Below are positions 9,694-16,815 of a stretch of DNA of 64,000 nt, piece by piece. This DNA comes from Ruegeria discodermiae (lineage in GTDB: Bacteria > Pseudomonadota > Alphaproteobacteria > Rhodobacterales > Rhodobacteraceae). Made by a program: the position numbers and the translations under genes. The DNA lies in the NCBI RefSeq assembly GCF_030758345.1, contig NZ_JAVAMO010000001.1, forward strand, positions 496,001 to 560,000. The letters are read 5' to 3'. The notes under the pieces were generated by a model that was given only the letters and a program-made list of their open reading frames with translations, searched no databases and had not been told where the DNA came from. Every line of letters starts with the position of its first letter. Position 1 is the stretch's first letter.

Positions 9694-10082
9694 TGGGCCG
9701 CGTCCTTTTGCAAATCTGTCAATATCGCAAATGCCCGTTCCGCCATGTCGGCGGGCACATAGACATGGTCATGATGATAAGCTGCCACCACATTGGCCGG
9801 AATGCGGGCTTGTGCCAACGCCGAGGAGACGACGGCAGTCAGCCCGACGCCGTCCAGCGCGGAGTTAACCTGCAGCGTGATGCAGCGCATCGCCGCAGCC
9901 TCTGCCGGAGCGGCCTGCGCCGGAATGATCAGTGACAGCCCTTCCGGTTCGACATAGCTGGCAACGGTGCCCTCCGGCCATGGGACATCGTGGGGCCAGA
10001 ACACAAAAGCATATGTATCTGCCAGCAGAACCGGGTTCATGCCCGAGATCATCGCATTGGTGTCCGTGACACGCTCGCTCAT
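9690..10082 (-). CDS. ACT domain-containing protein
   Basis: Start placed at 10082 (130 residues, beginning MSERVTDTN), because this ATG overlaps the ABC-F stop in an ATGA arrangement; the longer frame to 10127 lies inside the ABC-F gene. The C-terminal half (about 60-125) has the ACT pattern: ITLQVNSALDGVGLTAVVSS followed by a second strand-helix with IPANVVAAYHHDHVYVP. Two-ACT-like proteins of this type are thought to bind small ligands such as amino acids, but no ligand is known for this one. It is part of a tightly packed minus-strand run from the ABC-F gene to marC. Confidence 0.82.
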   Translation of the reverse strand: MSERVTDTNAMISGMNPVLLADTYAFVFWPHDVPWPEGTVASYVEPEGLSLIIPAQAAPAEAAAMRCITLQVNSALDGVGLTAVVSSALAQARIPANVVAAYHHDHVYVPADMAERAFAILTDLQKDAAQ

Positions 10083-11932
10083 GACACGGCCTCGGCCGCT
10101 TCCAGCCGTTCGGCGGCCTCCATCCACAGGGATTCGGCCCGTTCCATCGCGTCGACCACTTCGGCGAATTTGCGGTTCCAGACCTCAAGATCGCCGAGCT
10201 TATCCTCCTCATACAGCGTGGGATCGGCCAGTTTCGCGGACAGCTTGTCATGCATGTCATTCAGCTTGCCAAGCCGATCCTCGCATTTGCGCACTTCCGA
10301 GCGCAGCGCCAGGATGGCGTCGCGCGACGGGCGCTTGGGCTTGGTGGCGCGGGGCGCTTTCGGGGCGGGTTTGTCGCGCGCCAGCAGCATGGTGCGATAC
10401 GCGTCCAGATCGCCCTCATAGGGTTTCACCGTCTTGTCCGAGACCAGCCACAGCCGATCCGCCACCAGCCCCAGCAGATGCATGTCGTGGCTGACCAGAA
10501 TGACCGCGCCACTATAGGCAGTCAGCGCCTCGACCAGCGCCTCGCGGCTTTCGATATCCAGGTGGTTGGTCGGCTCGTCGAGGATCAGCATATGCGGCGC
10601 ATCCAGCGTGGCCAGCAGCAGCGACAGCCGCGCCTTCTGCCCGCCCGAGAGCCGCCCGACCAGCGTTTCGGCCTGATCGGCGTTCAGACCAAAGCCTGCC
10701 AGCCGCGTGCGCCATTTGCCCGGCGCCTCGGTCGGGCGCAGACGGCGCAGGTGATCCAGCGGGGTTTCATCGACGCGCAGCTCATCGACCTGATGCTGGG
10801 CGAAATAGCCCACGCGCAGCTTGCCCGCCCGCGTGGTCTTGCCCGCCATCAGGGGCAGACGCTCGGCCAGCAGTTTCGAGAGCGTCGACTTGCCCTGACC
10901 GTTCTTGCCCAGCAGCGCGATCCGGTCATCCTGATCGATGCGCAGGTTCAGCCGCTTCAGCACTTCGGTCTCGCCATATCCGGTTACGCCGCCTTCAAGC
11001 GTGACGATGGGGGGCGACAGTTCTTCGGGTTCGGGAAAGCTGAAGGCGCGCAAAGCGGCTTCCTGCGGGGTTGAGATCAGTTGGATGCGCTCGATCATCT
11101 TCAGCCGCGATTGCGCCTGTACCGCCTTGGAGGCCTTGTAACGGAACCGGTCCACGAAGCTTTGCAGATGCGCGATCCGGGCCTTGGCTTTGGCGTTTTC
11201 CGCTTGAGCCACGGCCAGCCGTTCGGCCCGGCGCTCGGCGAATTTGTCATATGGCACAGCATAATAGGTGAGCTTGCGATCCTCCAGATGCAGGATCGAC
11301 CCCACCGCGCGGTTCAACAGGCCCCGGTCATGGCTGATGATGATGACCGTGTGGGGGTATTTCGCCAGGTAGCTTTCCAGCCACAGCGCGCCTTCAAGGT
11401 CGAGATAGTTGGTCGGTTCGTCCAGCAGCAGCAGATCGGGCTGCGCAAAAAGGACGGCGGCCAGCGCCACCCGCATCCGCCACCCACCCGAGAAATCGGA
11501 ACAGGGGCGTAGCTGGTCGGCATCATCGAATCCCAACCCCTTAAGGATCGAGGCGGCGCGCGCCTCGGCGGACCAGGCGTCGATATCGGCCAGACGCGTC
11601 TGGATCTCGGCGATGCGCGCGGGGTCTTGCGCGCTTTCAGCCTCTGCCATCAGCGCGCTGCGCTCGGAATCGGCGGCCAGCACGGTGTCGATCAGCGAGA
11701 CCTCAGACGAGGGCACCTCCTGCGCCACACCACCGATACGGGCCTGACGCGGGATCGAGATGCGCCCCGATTCCAGCGCCAATTCGCCCCGGATCAGCCG
11801 GAACAGCGTGGTCTTGCCGGTGCCATTGCGCCCGACCAGACCGACCTTGTGACCGGTGGGAATGGTGGCGCTGGCACCCTCAAAAAGCGGCCGTCCCTCG
11901 ACCGCATAAGATATGTCTTCGATCCGCAACAT
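10079..11932 (-). CDS. ABC-F family ATPase (Uup/YheS-like)
   Basis: 617 residues with two nucleotide-binding domains and no membrane segments. NBD1 has Walker A GLVGRNGTGKTT (about 32-43) and an unorthodox signature SGGWRMRVALA; NBD2 has GKNGQGKST and LSGGQKARLSLL. The charged linker between them (about 235-290) is the P-site-tRNA interaction motif of ABC-F proteins. These act on the ribosome rather than in transport. A C-terminal coiled coil (about 540-615) suggests the YheS/Uup type. The subclass is inference. Confidence 0.9.
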   Translation of the reverse strand: MLRIEDISYAVEGRPLFEGASATIPTGHKVGLVGRNGTGKTTLFRLIRGELALESGRISIPRQARIGGVAQEVPSSEVSLIDTVLAADSERSALMAEAESAQDPARIAEIQTRLADIDAWSAEARAASILKGLGFDDADQLRPCSDFSGGWRMRVALAAVLFAQPDLLLLDEPTNYLDLEGALWLESYLAKYPHTVIIISHDRGLLNRAVGSILHLEDRKLTYYAVPYDKFAERRAERLAVAQAENAKAKARIAHLQSFVDRFRYKASKAVQAQSRLKMIERIQLISTPQEAALRAFSFPEPEELSPPIVTLEGGVTGYGETEVLKRLNLRIDQDDRIALLGKNGQGKSTLSKLLAERLPLMAGKTTRAGKLRVGYFAQHQVDELRVDETPLDHLRRLRPTEAPGKWRTRLAGFGLNADQAETLVGRLSGGQKARLSLLLATLDAPHMLILDEPTNHLDIESREALVEALTAYSGAVILVSHDMHLLGLVADRLWLVSDKTVKPYEGDLDAYRTMLLARDKPAPKAPRATKPKRPSRDAILALRSEVRKCEDRLGKLNDMHDKLSAKLADPTLYEEDKLGDLEVWNRKFAEVVDAMERAESLWMEAAERLEAAEAVS

Positions 11933-12013
11933 GCCCGGCTCTTAGCAGAGCGCCGGGACCGCCGCCAGCGTGTAGGGCTGGTCAATATGCAGAGCGCGTG
12001 TTACCGGCAGGTC

Positions 12014-13216
12014 ATGGCCGCAACCCGCACAGCACCGCACCTGATCACGCTGATCTTTGCGACGGGTCTGTCGGTGCTTTCGCTGAACATGTTCCTGCCG
12101 TCGCTGGCGCGGATGGCTGCGGATTTCGAGGTGACCTATGGGTTGGTCAACTTGTCGGTCGCGGGCTATCTGGGTGTTTCCGCCGTTCTGCAACTGATCA
12201 TCGGGCCGCTTTCGGACCGTTTCGGGCGCAGGCCGGTCATTCTGGTCTGTATGGGTCTTTTCGCATGCGCCTCGCTGGGATGCGTACTGGCTGAGTCGAT
12301 CTGGGTTTTTCTGGGCTTTCGGATGCTGCAGGTCGCTGTGGTGGGCGGGCAGGTCCTGTCCAACGCAACCATTCGCGATATGTACCCGCCGAACGAGGCC
12401 GCAAGCCGTCTGGGCTATGTGGCGATGGCCATGGCGCTGGCCCCGATGCTGGGCCCGATGCTGGGCGGCGCGCTGGACATGATGTTCGGATGGCGCGCGG
12501 GGTTTGTCCTCTATACGCTGCTGGGCGCGGGGATGCTGGTGCTGCTTTGGGCGGATATGGGTGAGACCAATACCAACCGGTCCTCGACCTTTGCCGCGCA
12601 GCTGCGGGAATACCCGCACCTCTTTCGGGCGCGCAGGTTCTGGGGATATGCGCTGTGTGTTTCTTTCTCGATTGGCGGGTTCTTCAGCTTCATCACCGGT
12701 GCGCCGCTTGTTGCCGCTGCCTGGTTTGATCTGAGCCCGGCCATGCTGGGCTTGGGCATCGGGATCATCACCGGCGGTTTCATGGTGGGCAACTTCATCA
12801 CCGGGCGGATCGCGGCCCGCACGCACCTGACCACGATGATCCTGGTGGGGCGGGTGTTTGCGTCTTTCGGGCCGTTTATGGGGCTGCTCCTGTTTCTGGC
12901 AGATCGTGGCTCGATCTGGGTGTTTTTTGGCTCGGCCATCTTCGTGGGCTTCGGCAATGGTCTTACCAATGCCAACTCCTCTGCCGGGCTGATGTCGGTG
13001 CGGCCCCGGCTTGCGGGCAGCGCCGCGGGACTGGCCGGGGCGATGGTCGTGGGGTTGGGGGCCGTTCTGACCCTGATCACCGGCGCTCTGGTGACGCCGC
13101 AGAACGGCCCGTTTGTGGTGCTGGGCATGATGAGCGGATGCAGCTTTGTCGGGCTGCTTGCGGTGCTCTACGTGCGCCGGGTCGATGCGCAGGACCCGCT
13201 GCCCGACGCGATCTGA
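12014..13216 (+). CDS. MFS multidrug exporter, Bcr/CflA type
   Basis: 400 residues from the ATG at 12014 (MAATRTAPHL); an alternative in-frame ATG lies at 11987, while the open frame further upstream is antisense to the ABC-F gene and not real. About 12 transmembrane helices. The loop between helices 2 and 3 has the MFS signature GPLSDRFGRRPVIL. The N-terminus LSLNMFLPSLARMAADF resembles Bcr/CflA drug-proton antiporters. Substrate unknown. Divergent from the ABC-F gene. Confidence 0.85.
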   Translation: MAATRTAPHLITLIFATGLSVLSLNMFLPSLARMAADFEVTYGLVNLSVAGYLGVSAVLQLIIGPLSDRFGRRPVILVCMGLFACASLGCVLAESIWVFLGFRMLQVAVVGGQVLSNATIRDMYPPNEAASRLGYVAMAMALAPMLGPMLGGALDMMFGWRAGFVLYTLLGAGMLVLLWADMGETNTNRSSTFAAQLREYPHLFRARRFWGYALCVSFSIGGFFSFITGAPLVAAAWFDLSPAMLGLGIGIITGGFMVGNFITGRIAARTHLTTMILVGRVFASFGPFMGLLLFLADRGSIWVFFGSAIFVGFGNGLTNANSSAGLMSVRPRLAGSAAGLAGAMVVGLGAVLTLITGALVTPQNGPFVVLGMMSGCSFVGLLAVLYVRRVDAQDPLPDAI

Positions 13217-13329
13217 GTGCCAATGGCGCGTGCAGCACAGCATAACGCTTTTCATGGCGCACATACCGTGCTAGGCGGCGCGCGGAACATTTCGGCGCGC
13301 CTGCGCCGCCAGAACAAGGAGAGCCGCAT

Positions 13330-13752
13330 ATGGCACTGGAACGCACCTTTTCGATCATCAAACCGGACGCAACCCGCCGCAACCTGACCGGCAAGATCAA
13401 CGCCAAGTTCGAAGAGGCGGGCCTGCGCATCGTCGCGCAGAAGCGCATCCACATGACCAAGGCGCAGGCCGGCAAGTTCTACGACGTGCATGCCGAACGC
13501 CCGTTTTATGACGAGCTGTGCGACTTCATGTCCTCGGCCCCGGTTGTTGTGCAGGTGCTGGAAGGCGAAGGCGCCATCGCAAAGAACCGCGAAGTCATGG
13601 GCGCCACCAACCCCGCTGACGCCGCCCCCGGCACCATCCGCGCAGAATTCGCGGAATCGGTGGGCGAGAACTCGGTCCATGGCTCGGACGCGCCGGAAAC
13701 TGCCGCGGTCGAGATCGCCTATTTCTTCTCGGGCATCGAACTGGTCGGCTAA
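13330..13752 (+). CDS. ndk: Nucleoside diphosphate kinase
   Basis: 140 residues, complete. It transfers phosphate between NTPs and NDPs through a phospho-histidine; the active-site motif NSVHGSD is near residue 116. A strong ribosome binding site (AAGGAGAGCCGC) precedes the ATG. The last 29 codons of this gene, including the active-site His, are repeated at 16207-16296, marking the left edge of a tandem duplication. The stop overlaps the stop of the convergent tfoX pseudogene. Confidence 0.97.
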   Translation: MALERTFSIIKPDATRRNLTGKINAKFEEAGLRIVAQKRIHMTKAQAGKFYDVHAERPFYDELCDFMSSAPVVVQVLEGEGAIAKNREVMGATNPADAAPGTIRAEFAESVGENSVHGSDAPETAAVEIAYFFSGIELVG

Positions 13753-14047
13753 CCCCGCCGCTCGATCACCCCAATCGCATCAAGGGCCGCTTCGAAGTCG
13801 GAGCGGCCTTTGTCGTAAGAAGAGGTCACCAGCGCGTCGAAACGCGTGCGCAGTTCCGCCTTTTCCTTGCCCTTGCAATCGTTCCACGGGCGACCCTGCA
13901 AGGCCATGTCCAGCACGTAATAGCCGATGAAATGTGGCTTGCTGCCGGTCCTGAGCAGCATCGCATAGGCCGCATCTGCGCCCAGCTCGCGCTGGGTTGC
14001 TCATAAGCGGGGCCGAGATTGCGGATGGAGGAGACAGAGGCGGGCAT
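13749..14047 (-). pseudogene. Broken TfoX C-terminal domain gene (copy 1 of duplication)
   Basis: Compared with the intact copy at 16293-16625, this copy keeps the N-terminus ([11 protein letters not shown]) and the C-terminal two thirds ([17 protein letters not shown] onward). Between them, 49 bases of copy 2 correspond to only 15 bases here. The net loss of 34 bp removes about a dozen residues and shifts the frame, so the N-terminal ATG at 14047 no longer reads into the conserved C-terminal part (open frame 13749-13961). The remaining sequence is still very similar to copy 2, so decay came after the duplication. Confidence 0.8.
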
Positions 14048-14219
14048 ACAGGCGATTTAGACAGGCAGGATAGGCGTGTCACGTCAGGATAACGGCTCTG
14101 GTAGCCTGGCTTATTTGTTAACGTGACATCTACTTTTTAATGACGCATATAGGTTGAGTCGCGCGCGCTGTCTTTCAGGTTTTGGCAGTAAGCGCGCCGG
14201 GGGAAATAGAAGGTAGAAA

Positions 14220-16151
14220 ATGGCAAGAGTAGTTGAAACAGAGCAAACGTCCAAAGCATTTGGTCCTTTGCTTCACAATTATCACTGGGCAGATAAAACG
14301 GTCACATACAGTTTTCCGGATGATGGGGCTCTACTTTCATGGCTTGATGCGGACGAGAGTGCGGGCCTCCGGCAGTTTTTTCCAAAGCAACAAGATGCTG
14401 TGCGATCCAGCTTTGATGCAATCGCAGGCTTCACCGGTCTGGATTTTGTGGAAGTAACAGAAATCGAAGGCACCGAAGCTGCCCTTAGGTTCATGCTCGA
14501 AACATCCAGGCCTGCCAGCTACTTCAATGCTCCCTTCGAGGAATCGGCCGGCGGAGATGCTTTTACCTCAATATCTTACTTCGACTTGGCACCCGGTGGC
14601 GAGGCATTTCACGAAATTCTTCAAATGGTTGGCAACTCGATGGGCCTTGTGAACGGGTCGTTTGCGGGTGAATTTGCAGGTTCGGAATTCGATAGTCCCG
14701 AGTTCACCGCACGTACGTGGACGGAATACGTGGGCGACCCTGATCCCCTGAGTTCGACTTACACTCGCGTAGACGGGCCGCAGTCCTTTATGCAGCTTGA
14801 TATCGCTGCATTGCAGTATCTCTATGGCGCGAACTACTCCACGTCAGGCGAGGTCTGGAGCGGGGACACCACCTATCGCTTCAATCCAAATACCGGCGAG
14901 ATGATGATCAACGGTCAGGGGCAGGGCGCACCTTTCGGCAACCGGATCTTTCGCACGATCTGGGATGGCGACGGCAATGACACCTATGACCTGAGCAATT
15001 ATGAAACGAAACTTCAGGTCGATTTGAGACCGGGCGCCTTTTCCACATTTTCCAAGGCTCAGTTGGCGCGTCTTGATAGGTTCGCGGATGACCCTATCCC
15101 GCTTGCGGCTGGCAATGTGGCAAATGCTCTTCTGGTCGACGGCGATACTCGCGCTCTGATTGAAAATGCAACTGGCGGTAGTGGCAATGACCATATTGTC
15201 GGAAACCTGGCAAATAACATCCTGAACGGCGGAACCGGTCACGACACGCTGAACGGTTTCAAGGGTACGGACCGTTTGATCGGGGGGCAAGGCGACGACA
15301 ATTTGATCGGCGGGCTTGGCAATGACCGGCTGTGGGGCGCTGATGATCACGACCGGTTGTCGGGTGGAGACGGGCTGGACCGCCTCTATGGCGGCGCTGG
15401 GAACGACACCTTGCTGGGCGATGATGGCAATGACGTGATACTTGCCGGCCATGGGGTGGACCTGCTCGCCGGTGGCAACGGAGATGACCGCTTGTCCGGG
15501 CTTCAGGGGCGGGACCGCCTTCAGGGCGGTGCCGGAAATGACACCCTGCTGGGCGACGATGGCGATGACGTGATATTTGCCGGCCATGGGGTGGACGTGC
15601 TTACAGGTGGCAACGGGCATGACGAATTGTCGGGGCTTCAGGGACGCGACTATCTCTATGGCGGTGCTGGAAACGACACCCTGCTGGGCGGTGATGGCAA
15701 TGACGTGATGCGTGCCGGCCAGGGAATGGACGTGCTTGCCGGCGGCAACGGAACTGACCGGTTGTTCGGACTTCAGGGGCGCGACACGCTCAAAGGAGCA
15801 GCCGGGAACGACACTATCAACGGCGGGATCGGCGCGGATCAGCTTTATGGCGGCGCAGGGACGGATCGATTTGAGTTCGTGTCAGCCTCCGACAGCAACG
15901 GCGCCAATGGGATCGACACGATCCACGACTTTGCGGTCGGGGTGGATGTGATCGACCTGTCCGCCCTGTTCGAGGGGCAGGCAACGCTGGTCCTCGGTGG
16001 CGATTTCGCGGCGGGCAGCGCGTCGGTGCGTGCGTTCGATCAGGCGGGGGCCACGATTGTCGAGGCGGATACCAATGCCAATGGGATCGCGAATTTCCGG
16101 CTGGAATTTACAAGCGCTTTGCAACTGTCCGAAGCGGATTTCCTGCTGTAA
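14220..16151 (+). CDS. RTX serralysin-like protein without a zinc site (pseudoprotease, copy 1)
   Basis: 643 residues, no signal peptide. Residues 1-200 align with the metalloprotease domain of the neighbour at 16816, but the zinc-binding helix (family pattern HExxHxxGxxH) reads QMVGNSMGLVN here: His, Glu, His and His become Gln, Met, Asn and Asn. The Met-turn tyrosine is also replaced (TARTW). About 310-560 are calcium-binding glycine-rich repeats arranged in 45-residue super-repeats. The C-terminus is the serralysin C-terminal domain ending in a hydrophobic tail (LQLSEADFLL) typical of type I secretion substrates. Expected to be secreted and calcium-folded but not proteolytic. The first 500 bases are clearly less GC-rich than the rest. 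RBS GAAGG precedes the start. Confidence 0.88.
   Translation: MARVVETEQTSKAFGPLLHNYHWADKTVTYSFPDDGALLSWLDADESAGLRQFFPKQQDAVRSSFDAIAGFTGLDFVEVTEIEGTEAALRFMLETSRPASYFNAPFEESAGGDAFTSISYFDLAPGGEAFHEILQMVGNSMGLVNGSFAGEFAGSEFDSPEFTARTWTEYVGDPDPLSSTYTRVDGPQSFMQLDIAALQYLYGANYSTSGEVWSGDTTYRFNPNTGEMMINGQGQGAPFGNRIFRTIWDGDGNDTYDLSNYETKLQVDLRPGAFSTFSKAQLARLDRFADDPIPLAAGNVANALLVDGDTRALIENATGGSGNDHIVGNLANNILNGGTGHDTLNGFKGTDRLIGGQGDDNLIGGLGNDRLWGADDHDRLSGGDGLDRLYGGAGNDTLLGDDGNDVILAGHGVDLLAGGNGDDRLSGLQGRDRLQGGAGNDTLLGDDGDDVIFAGHGVDVLTGGNGHDELSGLQGRDYLYGGAGNDTLLGGDGNDVMRAGQGMDVLAGGNGTDRLFGLQGRDTLKGAAGNDTINGGIGADQLYGGAGTDRFEFVSASDSNGANGIDTIHDFAVGVDVIDLSALFEGQATLVLGGDFAAGSASVRAFDQAGATIVEADTNANGIANFRLEFTSALQLSEADFLL
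15370..15870 (+). repeat. RTX super-repeat array in copy 1 (135-bp units)
   Basis: The glycine-rich nonapeptides are organised in blocks of five: each 45-residue (135-bp) unit runs GGAGNDTLLG, GDDGNDVILA, GHGVDLLAG, GNGDDRLSG, LQGRDRLQ and restarts. Three near-identical units plus a partial one are visible. The DNA is almost the same as in the array of the second copy (about 17990-18480). GGxGxDxxx repeats bind calcium and fold as a parallel beta-roll. Confidence 0.85.
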
Positions 16152-16185
16152 CCTGGTCAGTGCGTTGCGCAGCGCGGGATGACAT

Positions 16186-16202
16186 GTGGATATAGCAAAA
16201 GC
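16186..16202 (+). pseudogene. Remnant of the P450 5' end at the duplication junction
   Basis: The 51 bases after the RTX copy-1 stop match the bases after the RTX copy-2 stop with only a few differences. They include a GTG start and the next codons of the P450 gene (GTG GAT ATA GCA AAA GC against GTG GAT TTA GCC AAA GC at 18794). Homology to P450 then ends and ndk sequence begins. This is the right boundary of duplication unit 1. Confidence 0.75.
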
Positions 16203-16206
16203 GGTC

Positions 16207-16296
16207 GGCGAGAACTCGGTCCACGGCTCGGACGCACCGGAAACCGCCGCAGTTGAGATCGCCTATTTCTTCTCGGGTATCGAGCTGGTCGGCTAA
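16207..16296 (+). pseudogene. Duplicated 3' fragment of ndk
   Basis: In-frame copy of the last 29 codons of ndk plus stop, starting at the GENSVHGSD segment and ending IELVG, with scattered silent changes. There is no start codon, so it is not expressed as a kinase. It lies between the P450 remnant and tfoX copy 2 and fixes the left boundary of duplication unit 2 at about 16203-16207. Confidence 0.9.
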
Positions 16297-16625
16297 CTCC
16301 GCCGCTCGATCACCCCTATCGCATCAAGGGCCGCTTCGAACTCGGAGCGGCCTTTGTCGTAAGAAGAGGCCACCAGCGCGTCGAAGCGCTTACGCAAATC
16401 CGCCTTTTCCTTGCCCTTGCAATCGTTCCACGGACGCCCCTGCAAGGCCATGACCAGCACGTAATAGCCAATGAAATGCGGCTTGCTGCCGGTCCTCAGC
16501 AGCATCGCATAGGCCGCATCCGCGCCCAGGTCGCGCAGCTCTTCGGCGCTGTGAATACCCGCCCGCGCGCAGGCTTCTTCATAGGCCGGGCCAAGGTTGC
16601 GGATCGAGGAAACAGGGTTTGACAT
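16293..16625 (-). CDS. TfoX C-terminal domain-like protein (intact copy)
   Basis: 110 residues starting [18 protein letters not shown]. The pattern ([20 protein letters not shown] followed by [10 protein letters not shown]) fits stand-alone TfoX_C domain proteins; full TfoX/Sxy regulates competence in gammaproteobacteria, but single-domain forms have no established role. An in-frame ATG 10 codons upstream is possible but less conserved. Its stop overlaps the ndk-fragment stop exactly as in the first copy, where the gene is broken, so this is the only working copy in the window. Confidence 0.82.
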   Translation of the reverse strand: MSNPVSSIRNLGPAYEEACARAGIHSAEELRDLGADAAYAMLLRTGSKPHFIGYYVLVMALQGRPWNDCKGKEKADLRKRFDALVASSYDKGRSEFEAALDAIGVIERRS

Positions 16626-16815
16626 GGGTCGACCATATTTTGGCGCGTCACCCATGTCACGTGCAAGTATCGCACGGAGATTTCACCGAAATTCCCTTAT
16701 ATCGCCATATGTCGTATTCACATTTAGGGCGAACAGGCAGTACAAGGCTTGCGTTAGCGTTGATTAAGAGTGTGCCTTGGCCGGTATCCGCCAAAGCTCC
16801 GGAGTAGTATCGATT

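Noticed and set aside
11942-13264. Minus-strand open frame of 440 codons over the MFS gene
   Set aside because: Composition is His/Arg/Gln-rich and hydrophilic, the mirror of a membrane protein gene. No ribosome binding site or family pattern.
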